Positions 1 through 8,714 of a DNA stretch of 64,000 nucleotides are shown in pieces. The translations under genes and the position numbers were made by a program. Under the pieces are notes generated by a model. The model saw only the letters and a program-made list of their open reading frames with translations, was not told the DNA's origin and did no database searches. The stretch lies in NCBI GenBank assembly GCA_977006965.1, contig OZ345355.1:558001-622000 (forward strand), written 5' to 3'. Origin of the DNA: Phymatolithon calcareum (lineage: Eukaryota; Rhodophyta; Florideophyceae; Hapalidiales). Position 1 is the first letter of the stretch. The number at the start of each line of letters is the position of its first letter.

Positions 1-516
<516 letters not shown>

Positions 517-601
517 ACTGTTTGTCGTCGGCTCTGTACTTTAGTTTTATTACTGGTTAAAATCTTTTTTTTGTACTGTTCATCTGCTTCTGTTCTCCAC
601 C

Positions 602-1190
602 ATGTCTTCGGAAGTGCCTATTGCATCCTACAATCAAAATGGAACCTGGAAGGGACTTGGCTCAGGCACAGAGGGATATCTGATACCTCGAAGAGGACGA
701 ACTGTTCAACGTACCAGCGAAAAGGCCGCGGAAGGAAAGGTCGCCCACAAGTAAGGAAGACTGCGAATCTACCGTGCATGGAGCGAGACAGAGAAGGCCG
801 AAAAACGCAAATTTCTGCGGATATGAACGAGAATCAAAATCTAGTATTCCAGAAAAAAACAAACTTTGAACGGTCAAGTGGTTTTTCGGCTGCTTCCCCC
901 CGCGAAATCCCTCGACGTATGTCCGCAGTTACGACGAACTAGCCACGATTCTGTTGGAAACCCTTGAACGCAACCTAGCAAAACCACAGATGGATGGCAG
1001 AGCTGAAGAGGAAGTGAAACAAGCGATGGACAAATTAATGATGCTCGAAATCGAGATGAAAGAGGAGATGATGGTGTGATGATAGAGGCGGGACGTTGTA
1101 GTTTTGCCCGGAAAGGTTACAGCACAATGCGAAGCTGCACTGGTGTTGGCGTGCACCGGCGATGAGGGCTTCTAAAATAAAAACATACAA
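602..1190 (+). mobile_element. nLTR-6 fragment: 3' end of a non-LTR retrotransposon
   Basis: Decayed C-terminal coding end and 3' UTR of a non-LTR retrotransposon just downstream of H3. The frame ending at the TGA at 1077-1079 reads TVKWFFGCFPPRN, followed by an acidic helix-rich tail ending KLMMLEIEMKEEMMV. This resembles the C-terminal box and helical tail of the nLTR-1 and nLTR-7 copies elsewhere in this window (W-x2-G-x-FP, then a helical tail of about 50 residues). The 3' UTR ends in GGGCTTCTAAAATAAAAA near 1171-1188, close to the 3' ends of the other families. A 50-codon ORF starts at 602 (MSSEVPIASYNQNG) in another frame and may be part of the decayed coding region. I found no clear target-site duplication, so the left boundary is approximate. 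Confidence 0.5.
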
Positions 1191-1446
1191 TTTCCTGCCC
1201 TCCTATTGCGTCCGAGACTTAGTGACTATTAATGGCGGAAGCTGCAACAGCGTCCATGTATATACTTTTTGAGCGCTTGCGGGAAGAATTCGGATTTCGC
1301 GCAAGCAGTGGGGCATGCCTTGCACTTCTGCAACCACGTAAGGTATGGGAATATTCTCGAAACTGTCGTTCAGGGCACAAAATTTATGAACTGTATTCAT
1401 GTTCTTCCTCGGTAGGTTGCAGTGCAGTTATGGATTAGTCCTTTAT
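1191..1446. other. Intergenic stretch, no gene seen
   Basis: Nothing recognisable. Its last 14 bases (1433-1446, GATTAGTCCTTTAT) are the left target-site duplication of the following nLTR-4 insertion. Confidence 0.5.
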
Positions 1447-2249
1447 AGCTATTCAAAAGCGCTGGCGCAAAAGTCGGGCTCATGAGCACTCTAAGCATGA
1501 CAAGGAAAGGATACATCACAGAAAAATGCATCAGGCTTTTCAAAGCATTAATCAGGCCGGTATATGAGTACGCCACGCATATAACTCCTGACACAATCCG
1601 AGTATCGAGAGCAGCAGTGAAAGTCCAAAAGGACATCACAACGATACTGTTTGGAAAGTGGACAGGGCGGCACTGGAGAAGACTAATGAAGCTATAGAAC
1701 CATGTGAGTTCCGCCGACAGCACCTGCTCTCAAAGTTAACGCGAAGACTTAGGAAGGTTGTGGAGGAGACACGCAACGCTGGGGCAGAGCTGGAACTCGA
1801 GACGCTGGACCGCATGCGAAAATCGAACACGCCAGCTGATATCCAAAACAGGGGTGCCCTCCGACTAGCCTGGGAACAAGAAGAACGCCGCGCTAGGAAA
1901 ATTACCTTTTCCAAGAATGGTCTACCGCACCAAGCAGTGAGGATGAAAGAAAGCAACCACAGAATTCTCTGTGCAAGATGGTTTGTAGGTCAGTTTCTAA
2001 GAAATCCGCCGAGATTCATAGAAGAAATGGACAGTCAAGGAGCATGGGCAGTTAGAATACTGAAGAGCATCCTGAGAAAGCCAACATGGACACCTAGAGA
2101 GGAGACCAACGTGGTCCGAGCCATCGACACGATACTATGTAATTCTGATTAAGGAACCGAACTTTCGAGTGTAGTAGAATGCTAGGAAAGATGCCGACGT
2201 TCCTCACGTTGGGACACATGGTACCTTCTCAATAAATCCACTTAATTAC
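1447..2249 (+). mobile_element. nLTR-4a: 5'-truncated non-LTR retrotransposon with 14-bp TSD
   Basis: The insertion is flanked by GATTAGTCCTTTAT at 1433-1446 and 2250-2263, the long TSD expected of target-primed reverse transcription. It begins inside the region after the reverse transcriptase palm and runs through the C-terminal domain. The 3' UTR ends CAATAAATCCACTTAATTACGAT without a poly(A) or simple-repeat tail. The same 3' end recurs near 8612, 9711, 10175 and 44693. Because the 3' GAT overlaps the TSD, the exact right edge is ambiguous by about 3 bases. Confidence 0.85.
1482..2152 (+). pseudogene. nLTR-4a pol C-terminus (two frames)
   Basis: Remnant of the nLTR-4 polyprotein downstream of the reverse transcriptase palm. 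The first frame (1482-1697) reads RLFKALIRPVYEYATHITPD, a thumb-type segment shared with nLTR-1 (QIYEALIQPRWEYAMHLTPW). After a frameshift the second frame (1658-2152) carries FRRQHLLSKL, then the C-terminal box HRILCARWFVGQF, and ends with an EETNVVRAIDTILCNSD tail. Related decayed copies lie at 8715-9300, 27236-27588 and 31655-31915. No catalytic YxDD palm is present in this copy, so it cannot encode an active enzyme. Confidence 0.75.
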
Positions 2250-2263
2250 GATTAGTCCTTTAT

Positions 2264-2694
2264 TATATCTGGCATGAAGTTCATGCCTTCGGAAAGCAAT
2301 GTGGCCGGCTGCGTATATGGGGAAAATGCAAATTCTACAGGTCGCGACGCATTTTGGAGGAGAGCGCAAGCAACACCTTTTCGAGCATCTTCAATTTTCA
2401 AGATTTGCATGTTCCATCTTCCCACCTTTTTATGTAAGGTTCAGAATTATAGCTCTATGACTCAGACAATGACTCCAAAAGTCGATGAAAACTTCTGTTG
2501 AGAGATTGTAAAGTTCGGAGTTAAAACCTGAACGAAAAAGTTCCTCCGCTGACACCACCATGGACGCTTCAGGCTACCGGAGCCCGACATTAGTACTTGT
2601 CCAATGCTATTCAACCTGGAGCCTCTTTAGAGAAGATCCATATTAGTTGCGAACTCTTGTATCGCAGCTGTAATAGAACTGGTGATGCTAGAGT
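2264..2694 (+). other. No intact gene; weak reverse-transcriptase-like debris
   Basis: No intact ORF. Around 2585-2640 the plus strand reads TSTCPMLFNLEPL followed by a stop. This resembles the GCPxSPLLFNLY motif of non-LTR reverse transcriptases, so the hAT derivative that follows may sit in an old retroelement. Its last 8 bases (2687-2694) are the hAT target duplication. Confidence 0.3.
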
Positions 2695-3414
2695 CAGGCC
2701 TTGGGAGTAACATGTTGCACTTTATTGGAGCGACAAGAAGAAGAACAATACATATAGCAATAGATTCTCTTTCGTCAATAGGTACTGCAATACCTATCAA
2801 CAGGATCTGGTAAAAAGACATCACATGTCCAGCAGAGCTTGTTGCTTTGCATCTTCACCGATTCGTTCAGCGATACGAGCGCTGCGTGCATTACTCATTG
2901 CGGTAACGACAGCCTTTGGGAAATGATATTACTGGGCTCGGATTCTTGCAGTTCCTCAACCGGGGACACTCAAAAACATAGCAAGTGACATTAGCGCGGT
3001 CAGGTTGATTTGGTTTTCGCGACGCAATTCTTTTCACAATATCGTCCTTCTTGACCATCAGCGACTTGACCACATACTGCTGCGTGGGTTTTCGTGCCAC
3101 GTTGTGGATAGAGAACGCACGAAAGTCAACCTCTGGTGAATCGGAGTAGAACAGATCAAAAGTCTGCCGGCGGTAGCTTCGAATCTCTCGCCGGCCGAAG
3201 GTACTTTACAGAGAATTGTAGATGAATCGCTAAGCACGCTCTACGTAGATTAAAAGAGCTAATTTTACCATGGAAAGATGCGGATCTTTGATCAGGGAGC
3301 TAGGTAGCTTGTCACTGCAATACGTACTGCAATAGATACCTAGCTTCTCAATAGTAGTGCAATACCAGTACGTTGCAACTTGTTGCATTACCAACATGTT
3401 ACTCCCAAGGCCTG
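2695..3414 (-). mobile_element. hAT-d: 720-bp internally deleted hAT element
   Basis: Exact boundaries come from the 8-bp TSD GCTAGAGT (2687-2694 and 3415-3422), diagnostic of the hAT superfamily. Terminal inverted repeats start CAGGCCTTGGGAGTAACATG at both ends, and the first base pattern CAG is typical of hAT. The ends match those of the autonomous element hAT-a at 41143-43375 (CAGGCATTGGGAG). Both ends have several TACTGCAATA-like subterminal motifs, probable transposase binding sites. The interior is a deletion derivative joining the transposase start to its last codons, so it should need hAT-a transposase in trans. Confidence 0.9.
2840..3100 (-). pseudogene. hAT transposase remnant (N-terminus fused to C-terminal end)
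   Basis: The 69-codon frame starting at 3100 (MARKPTQQYVVKSLM...) matches the first about 65 residues of the hAT-a transposase, including the CYVFECPRL zinc-finger-like segment. It then jumps into RYRNE and stops. Directly downstream, in another frame, the last transposase residues survive (AMSNARSARI near 2860-2900). The whole catalytic core, from the HDGWT motif to the dimerisation domain, is therefore missing. A short truncated DNA-binding peptide could still be made, but I see no evidence that it is. Confidence 0.75.
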
Positions 3415-3575
3415 GCTAGAGTGCACGAGGAGAAAAGCTAAACTCGAATCAAGGAGGTCTTGAGTGACAAGAGCACGTCAGCTTGGAGAGAATTTTTAGA
3501 AAAGCGGTCACAATAGTGCAGGTGAAGTCTTTGGACCATTTAAAAAATCAGTCACAATGGTAGATGTAAAATCAT

Positions 3576-3668
3576 CCCTGATCTAACATCTGGCTACCTG
3601 ACTAAAGAATTTCAGTCCCCCTGTGCGACTGAAATTCTTTAGTCAGGTAGCCAGATGTTAGATCAGGG
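3576..3668. repeat. Perfect 42-bp inverted repeat (hairpin)
   Basis: Left arm 3576-3617 (CCCTGATCTAACATCTGGCT...) and right arm 3627-3668 are perfect reverse complements separated by 9 bases. The outer end of the right arm (GATCAGGGGCAGT, 3661-3673) is again inverted at 3719-3731 (ACTGCCCCTGATC), so three related units lie within 156 bp. It may be a foldback MITE, but I saw no TSD. Confidence 0.85.
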
Positions 3669-3950
3669 GCAGTTCTATTGTATCGCCAGATGTTTACCAA
3701 AAGTCGGATGTGACATAGAGACTGCCCCTGATCCGATACTTTTTTTTCCTTTCAAGTTTATTTAAAAGCCCCACAGACTTCCGAAGATATGGGCAAGGCT
3801 TCCTCTGATGCTACCTACCTTTGTGCAGCTCACGAAACGTCCACCAGTATGGCGGACGGGAAAACTCAGGACTCAAAGTAGTCCTGTCTCAGTCCTCCAC
3901 GTGATTGTTGGTGCTTGGGCTCGACCACTTTCTGCGTTGCATTCTGCGGA

Positions 3951-5690
3951 TTAATACAGGCCTTCTTCGTTCTCCATGCGTTCTATGAGTGTCTTGCTAA
4001 ATAGTAAGAGCTCATCTAGTGCCTTTTCTGTTTCCAGCCGTTTTTCTCCTTCAAGTTCGTACCCTGCTAGCGTGCGTTCAAGGGTCTCCATATGCTCTCT
4101 GGCTCTGGTGCCGAATTCTTCAGTCATACTTGTTGTTGACACTTGTGGAAATCTTCCACAGGCATACTGCAGCGCGAGCTGTCTGTGCTTGACCTTGGGG
4201 AACTTGAGGATTGCTGGCAATTCTCTTGTCTTGTCGTATGGTATCTTTCTTTTCCGCTTCGATTCTAGGCGGTCGCCTTCTATTTCCAGAAATTTCGATC
4301 GAAGTGCTTGTGAGGATTGGTTTGTTTGGATATGCTTTACAGCTTCACCGAACGGCTCTCTGGTCTCTATCGCGGCGATATCTTGCCTCGTGTACTGCCA
4401 TTCATGGTTGTTTCTTCTTTCGGGCACTTCGTTTGAATACATACGTTCTTTCGCCTTGTTCCTTCTCAGCATTTTGAAGGCCAAAATTTCTCGTCTATGT
4501 GCGGCCGCCTGGATCCGGCACATGAGACGGAGCCTATCCACAGAAGAGTACGTTGGAAGAGATGAGGACGTAAAGGAAGCAATGAAGGATATTGAATATC
4601 TCAAGATGTATGAAGACTTGCGACAAGCCCTTCAGAAAGCCCAGGAGGGATCTGTCACGAAGAAGAGGAGGAGAGAAGAAACAATTAATGTATGGGAAAA
4701 GGAAGAAGAAGGCAGGTCAATGAAGATTCCTATTGAAGGCAAGCTACCAGGGATCCTTTACATAGGAGAAAGAACAGCACGTTTAAGGTGCCTAAGGTTG
4801 ACATTCAACCGAGCACCCCTTTGGAGGAAATCAGTGCTGGGTGCGTACTGTGGGATTACCGCGGTGGTCGAACTAGTCGCCTTACAACGTACTCTAGCGT
4901 CATCGAAGATGAGTACAGAAATTGAGTTTGAGTGCAAGAGACTTACCGGAGCTCTTGTTGGGAGAGAAGTACGAATCAAGAACGTTTTGAGCAGCCAGAT
5001 GACTATAGCGTAGAGATTATGCAAGAGCTGCCCCGTTACTCCAAGGTGAGGCTTTGGGAGCTCTCAAAAATAAAATCATCAAATATCCCCCCGGAGCCTA
5101 TCCGTCCTTCCTCGGGCGAGTGGCCCGAATACTTGATTGAAGAATGTTGCTTCTACTTCCTTGACGGCATTTTGTACGTCTTCTGTCCAGGGCGTTAAGT
5201 GCATTGCGTACTCCCAGCGTGGCTGTATTAGTGCCTCGTATATCTGAATACACTTCTGTATACTCAGCCCTTTCTTGAACACTCGCAGTGTACGCAACTC
5301 GTACACGGCCGTCCTTGCTTTCTTTAGTCGTTGCATCATTAACGTATCTGTGACTCCTCCGGAGTCTAGGGATACTCCAAGGTACGTGACCTCCGGAACT
5401 TGTGCTAGTACCTTGTTCGCTAGCTTGAATGTCTTGCCCAATGTTTCCTCTGATTCGAGGACTTCGCTTTTCCCTTGTTTAGTGTTCCACGTCATCTCTC
5501 GCTCTTGTGCCCATTGGGTAGCTATATCCAATAGTCCTTGCAATGCAGCGGGTGATTTCGCAGAGAGAAGAACATCGTCTGCGAAGAGGATAGCCGGTAC
5601 TTCAGCCCAGGTTTTTGATGCCTGACTCATTCGCTCTGCGAATTCATCCATGAAGATGTTGTAGAGGATACTGAAAGGGTTTGTCACCTC
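3951..5690 (-). pseudogene. nLTR-1a reverse transcriptase remnant
   Basis: The upstream half (about 5690 to 5104) contains IFMDEFAERM followed by the catalytic palm motif ILFADDVLLSA, the FADD form of the reverse transcriptase YxDD box. It continues with VTYLGVSLDSGG and the thumb segment IYEALIQPRWEYAMHL. After the nLTR-2a insertion the protein resumes (4528 to 3951) at RLRLMCRIQ and ends with the C-terminal box KHRQLALQYACGRFPQ and a helical tail ending ERMENEEGLY. Apart from the insertion the frame is well preserved, so this copy decayed mainly by truncation and insertion. It is closely related to nLTR-1b at 17241-18423. Confidence 0.85.
4540..5092 (+). mobile_element. nLTR-2a: LINE fragment nested in nLTR-1a, 11-bp TSD
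   Basis: The 11-bp sequence GGAGCCTATCC occurs at 4529-4539 and 5093-5103, and removing one copy with the insert restores the nLTR-1 frame seen in nLTR-1b. The insert is a 5'-truncated plus-strand element. It codes for EEYVGRDEDVKEAMKDIEYL, then TARLRCLRLTFNRAPLWRKS and YCGITAVVELVALQRTL, and ends near 5013. Its 3' end reads GGGAGCTCTCAAAAATAAAA and then ATATCCCCCC, so the last six bases before the TSD are C. Other members lie at 10649-12400 (split), 18424-18864, 30205-30260, 35803-36111 and 44103-44383. Confidence 0.9.
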
Positions 5691-6961
5691 TTCGTCCTCG
5701 GAGACATCAAAATAAAAGCACCTGTAAGTCAAGGAGAACAAATTAGATTATTGAAGTACGAATATTATTGACGAAAGGTTAGCGAAGGACCAGCACTGAA
5801 CCTAAATCAAAAGTCTCGGAAGACACCCAGCTCAGGATCATAGCACCTGCCAAGCCGTGAGCTCACGCATCTCAACGGCGAGAAACGAAGGTGCATCCGT
5901 GCAACGTCCGCATCCGTCCGCTCGACCGCATCGAGAACTCGTTTCTTTTGTTTCTCCCACCCTCCCATCCCCTTTGCGTTCTTGTAGATTAGTTCAGGGA
6001 AGCGGAATTCCAGGGTTTGACGAGGTCGAACTCTGGATGGAGCTCCTCAGATGCACTGGGTCAGGCCCAGCAGCATTATAGGATGCGATTTCCTAGAGGG
6101 CTCCACCCGCCGACCACGCATTACCGACACAGCTTAATTGCGTTCACTAAAGTTCTGAAGTTCTGGCACCTAGCGGAGATCGAGATAAGGCTATATTCTC
6201 GCAATGCTGCAAATTGGGACGAAAGAGTTCAAAACAAAAGAGAGTTTCTTATCTTCCGACTGATCAGTTCGTCGTGTTGATCCGTCATGACCGCTGATGT
6301 ACTGAAACAGAGACTGGGTATGACGCCGACACCGGCCACTTCTCTCGTGCACAACCAAGGGAGCAATGGGCCGACCAAGACTTGTTCCGACTTCCTTCCT
6401 CTCATTGTTTCGCTCGGGTGCCGTCGCATTTATACCTTTCCGAATCTGGACATCGACGCTGGAGTATGAAGTGTCGCCCATTCAGAGCCAGTCAAACTGT
6501 CTCCGAATTTGCAGTAACGTTGTGAAATCACGAGATAGTATACCAAACAGAGTCCCATGAGGGCCCTTTTCTTTTGTTATTCACAGTGCTTACTCCTGAC
6601 CTCGAATTCGAGACAGAATGACCATTCCCTACCCATAGACTGTTATAATTGACACATTAATCGAATACAGGGGAATGGTTATCGATATATAAGCTTTGTA
6701 GGAGAGGACGAACGTAAGATGAATTTTGTGATTTACTGGATTGAACTGGTCCCTGGAGCGAGCACTTGTTAAGTAGACATACAGTAGACTTTTTCCATAT
6801 CAAGGCCTAGGATGGGACTAAGGGTATGCGCGCCGCAGAGTGTGAACAGCGCAGGAGGCCAATGCGTCAATGACGAGGTCTCTGATGGAACGTCGGAGCA
6901 TTATGATTATGAGGCAGAAAGACCGCAGGCCATTGCGCGGAACATGATAACGTATCGAGAG
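5691..6961. other. No gene recognised
   Basis: About 1.27 kb without a supported gene. Short ORFs on both strands (for example 6191-6481 minus) show no domain, no conserved motif and no repeat relationship to the rest of the window. A host gene with introns cannot be excluded. Confidence 0.4.
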
Positions 6962-7432
6962 CTATGCGTCACGCATTCCCCTCCACTTTGCGTAGACCTT
7001 GCCTAGTCCTCGTACTGTCCCGACACTAGAGAGCACAGCGCCGACAACGGCGGCACAAGTGACCATCACTCTAATAACATTTCCCCTTCTTCGCTTTGTC
7101 TCACTTGAAATTAAGTTTTCTGCCGCTTCCTGATCCACGGTTTGATCTGGCTCAACCACAGTCAAGGGCTCCACTTCTGTCGAAGGATTCCATTCCACTA
7201 ACTGCTCCTGCACAGCTTCTCTCTTGATAGACCTTTCAAACGGATTGTTAGCTTGTGCAGTCGGAGGCCAGGGGAGGCCAAAACGTAGCGCGCGCTGCCT
7301 CATTTTCTCTTCCGTACTTGAAGCGTTATCTTCTGCAAATGGCGACAGTGTGGTGTTTGCGGAAGTGCCGACTCCATCGGAGCCCCCTGCGCTCAGAGTG
7401 GCAGTAACACTGTTACTGCCACTCGCACTCAA
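6962..7432 (-). CDS. Orphan ORF with a predicted C-terminal membrane segment
   Basis: Open frame of 156 codons of unknown function. The first codon in the open frame is TTG at 7432; the frame continues open into the palindrome upstream without an in-frame ATG, and the first ATG is at residue 44 (MRQRALRFGLPW). Seen in the protein: a Ser/Thr/Ala-rich N-terminus, a basic RQRALRFGLPW patch, an acidic middle, the basic stretch ETKRRRGN near residue 112, and a hydrophobic segment VIRVMVTCAAVVGAVLSSV (about 119-137) with a basic tail. This would suit a small tail-anchored membrane protein, but that is inference. It may equally be debris tied to the neighbouring palindrome. Confidence 0.3.
   Translation of the reverse strand: MSASGSNSVTATLSAGGSDGVGTSANTTLSPFAEDNASSTEEKMRQRALRFGLPWPPTAQANNPFERSIKREAVQEQLVEWNPSTEVEPLTVVEPDQTVDQEAAENLISSETKRRRGNVIRVMVTCAAVVGAVLSSVGTVRGLGKVYAKWRGMRDA
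7396..7424. repeat. 29-bp near-perfect palindrome
   Basis: GAGTGGCAGTAACA, one base, then its exact reverse complement. It directly abuts the larger palindrome at 7425-7505; both use the word GTAACAGTAAC or GCAGTAACA. Confidence 0.9.
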
Positions 7433-7505
7433 GGAAACAACAAGATGGACCCCGTTACTGTTACAGTAACAGTAACGGGGTTCATCTTGTTGTTTCCTTG
7501 AGTGC
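7425..7505. repeat. 81-bp palindrome (40-bp arms, one mismatch, 1-base centre)
   Basis: Arms 7425-7464 and 7466-7505 match as reverse complements at 39 of 40 positions. They start GCACTCAAGGAAACAACAAG and end at the centre with CGTTACTGTTAC. Such a structure can extrude as a cruciform or form a long RNA hairpin. Confidence 0.92.
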
Positions 7506-7871
7506 TTGTCCGGAGAATCTAGTCGATTGAGTTGGCCACGGTATTTATGCAGTTTGTGCAGCCACTCTTTGCTGCAGAATCTGTAGCAGCCGAAGTTGGA
7601 GGCAGATGAATTTAATACGTGGATTCGTTTTTATTACTTGGCTGTCTCTTGTGGCGGTATTGTGTCATGGATGCCAAGGTCAGGAAACTCGTTTGCTGGA
7701 GGCCAACACATAACCAATTCGATTAATTCTTAAGGTCTTGATGATATCGATATGCCTTTCAGCCGGGCATACGACAGGTCGAGCTTGTAGCAATATTACT
7801 TGCCTCATTTTCCAGACCCTTTAGCTACCTACAGCTCACTATCTCTTCCTTCATACCAATGCGTTGTCCTT
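7506..7871. other. No gene recognised
   Basis: About 365 bases between the palindrome and the next retroelement. I see no coding signal or repeat. Confidence 0.4.
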
Positions 7872-7885
7872 TCGTGTGAGCTTGG

Positions 7886-8468
7886 ATTGATGGATGAATT
7901 TCTGTTTTATTGAAGCTCCCTTAGTCAATTATTATTGCACCTAAGAGACTTTTCGTTGCGCTAAAATCCTTCGCTTACGTTTTCATTTTGATTTCGGACA
8001 TTTTCTTTGGACGGTATCAACTGCCATTTCCAGCATCTCTTTTTGAATATCGGAAAGTCGTTGCTTGGTCATTAAGTTTGACATAACTGTGAGAGCTTCA
8101 TCGAGTTCGGAATCTTCGTTTCTTGCTTGTTCTTGCCAGGGCTATGGGAAGCGGTGAAATAACCAGTGTGTGCAAAGAAGCCTGTGCTTCTCTTTTTTGA
8201 GGGTGAGGAATGGTGGTAGTTCGTTCTTGATGGGCTGAGGAGGGCGTCGGCCCTCCCGTCCTGTGGCTTTAGAAGGGAGACATGCTTCCCATTCTTCTTT
8301 TGCGTTCTTCAGCGCTCTTGCGTTAACGCTTGTCGTAGCGTCTAGGGTGCGTGCAAATTCTTCTGTAGAGGTACAGAGAAGAGCTTTGTGAAGCATATCG
8401 TTTGTCGCGTTCAATATTGCCAGTCGTGTTGTGCCCTTGGGAAGCTCAAGTGCCTGTTTTCTTCGAAA
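7886..8468 (-). mobile_element. nLTR-3a: 5'-truncated non-LTR retrotransposon, 14-bp TSD, (ATCC)n-type tail
   Basis: The TSD TCGTGTGAGCTTGG lies at 7872-7885 and 8469-8482. On the minus strand the 3' UTR ends GGGAGCTTCAATAAAACAG followed by a degenerate ATCC-type tail (plus strand ATTGATGGATGAAT). The coding part includes the C-terminal box KHRLLCTHWLFHRFP. A second copy at 30360-30675 has a purer (ATCC)n tail. Confidence 0.85.
8015..8414 (-). pseudogene. nLTR-3a C-terminal coding remnant
   Basis: Minus-strand frame from 8414 reads TSTEEFARTLDATTSVNARALKNA, then the box KEKHRLLCTHWLFHRFP, with a stop at 8142. Beyond that point the second copy at 30360 continues with YPWQEQARNEDSELDEAL. It therefore corresponds only to the last part of the retrotransposon polyprotein, downstream of the reverse transcriptase. 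No catalytic motif is present. Confidence 0.65.
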
Positions 8469-8714
8469 TCGTGTGAGCTTGGTCGGAAAAACAAAATCTA
8501 AAAATTACTTCTTTTCCCTGTTTTTCATCTGATCCAAGCGGCATTTTCTGCAAGAGAAAAGTATTGAGGAAATTCGCTACATAGACCGAAAAAGTGGGGA
8601 AAGCTCGCTAAATCGTAATTGAATGGATTTATTGAGAAGGTACCATGTGTCCCAACTGAAGGAAAGTCGGCACCTTTCTAGGTATATTCTATTAGCATTG
8701 AAAATTCAGTTTCC

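Larger units (their letters stand above)
3742..5690 (-). mobile_element. nLTR-1a: 5'-truncated non-LTR retrotransposon (interrupted by nLTR-2a)
   Basis: Minus-strand copy of a LINE-like element. Its A-rich 3' end is at about 3742 (plus strand T8, then CAAGTTTATTTAAAAGCCCC). The 3' UTR spans 3742-3950 and the coding remnant runs to about 5690. The 3' UTR is repeated at 16570-16752 (nLTR-1b) and partly near 19994-20065. Coding is split by the nLTR-2a insertion at 4540-5092. The copy starts inside the reverse transcriptase, so endonuclease and ORF1 are missing. I found no convincing TSD for nLTR-1a itself. Confidence 0.85.

Noticed and set aside
517-560. Histone 3' stem-loop after H3
   Set aside because: No GGCYCTTTTCAGRGCC-like hairpin in the bases after the stop.
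571-942. 123-codon ORF downstream of H3
   Set aside because: Crosses frames of the nLTR-6 remnant; Arg/Lys-rich composition comes from out-of-frame reading.
3976-5013. 345-codon plus-strand ORF
   Set aside because: Its left part is antisense to the nLTR-1a coding sequence and its right part is the sense nLTR-2a insert; the join is the insertion boundary at 4539/4540, so it is a chimera.
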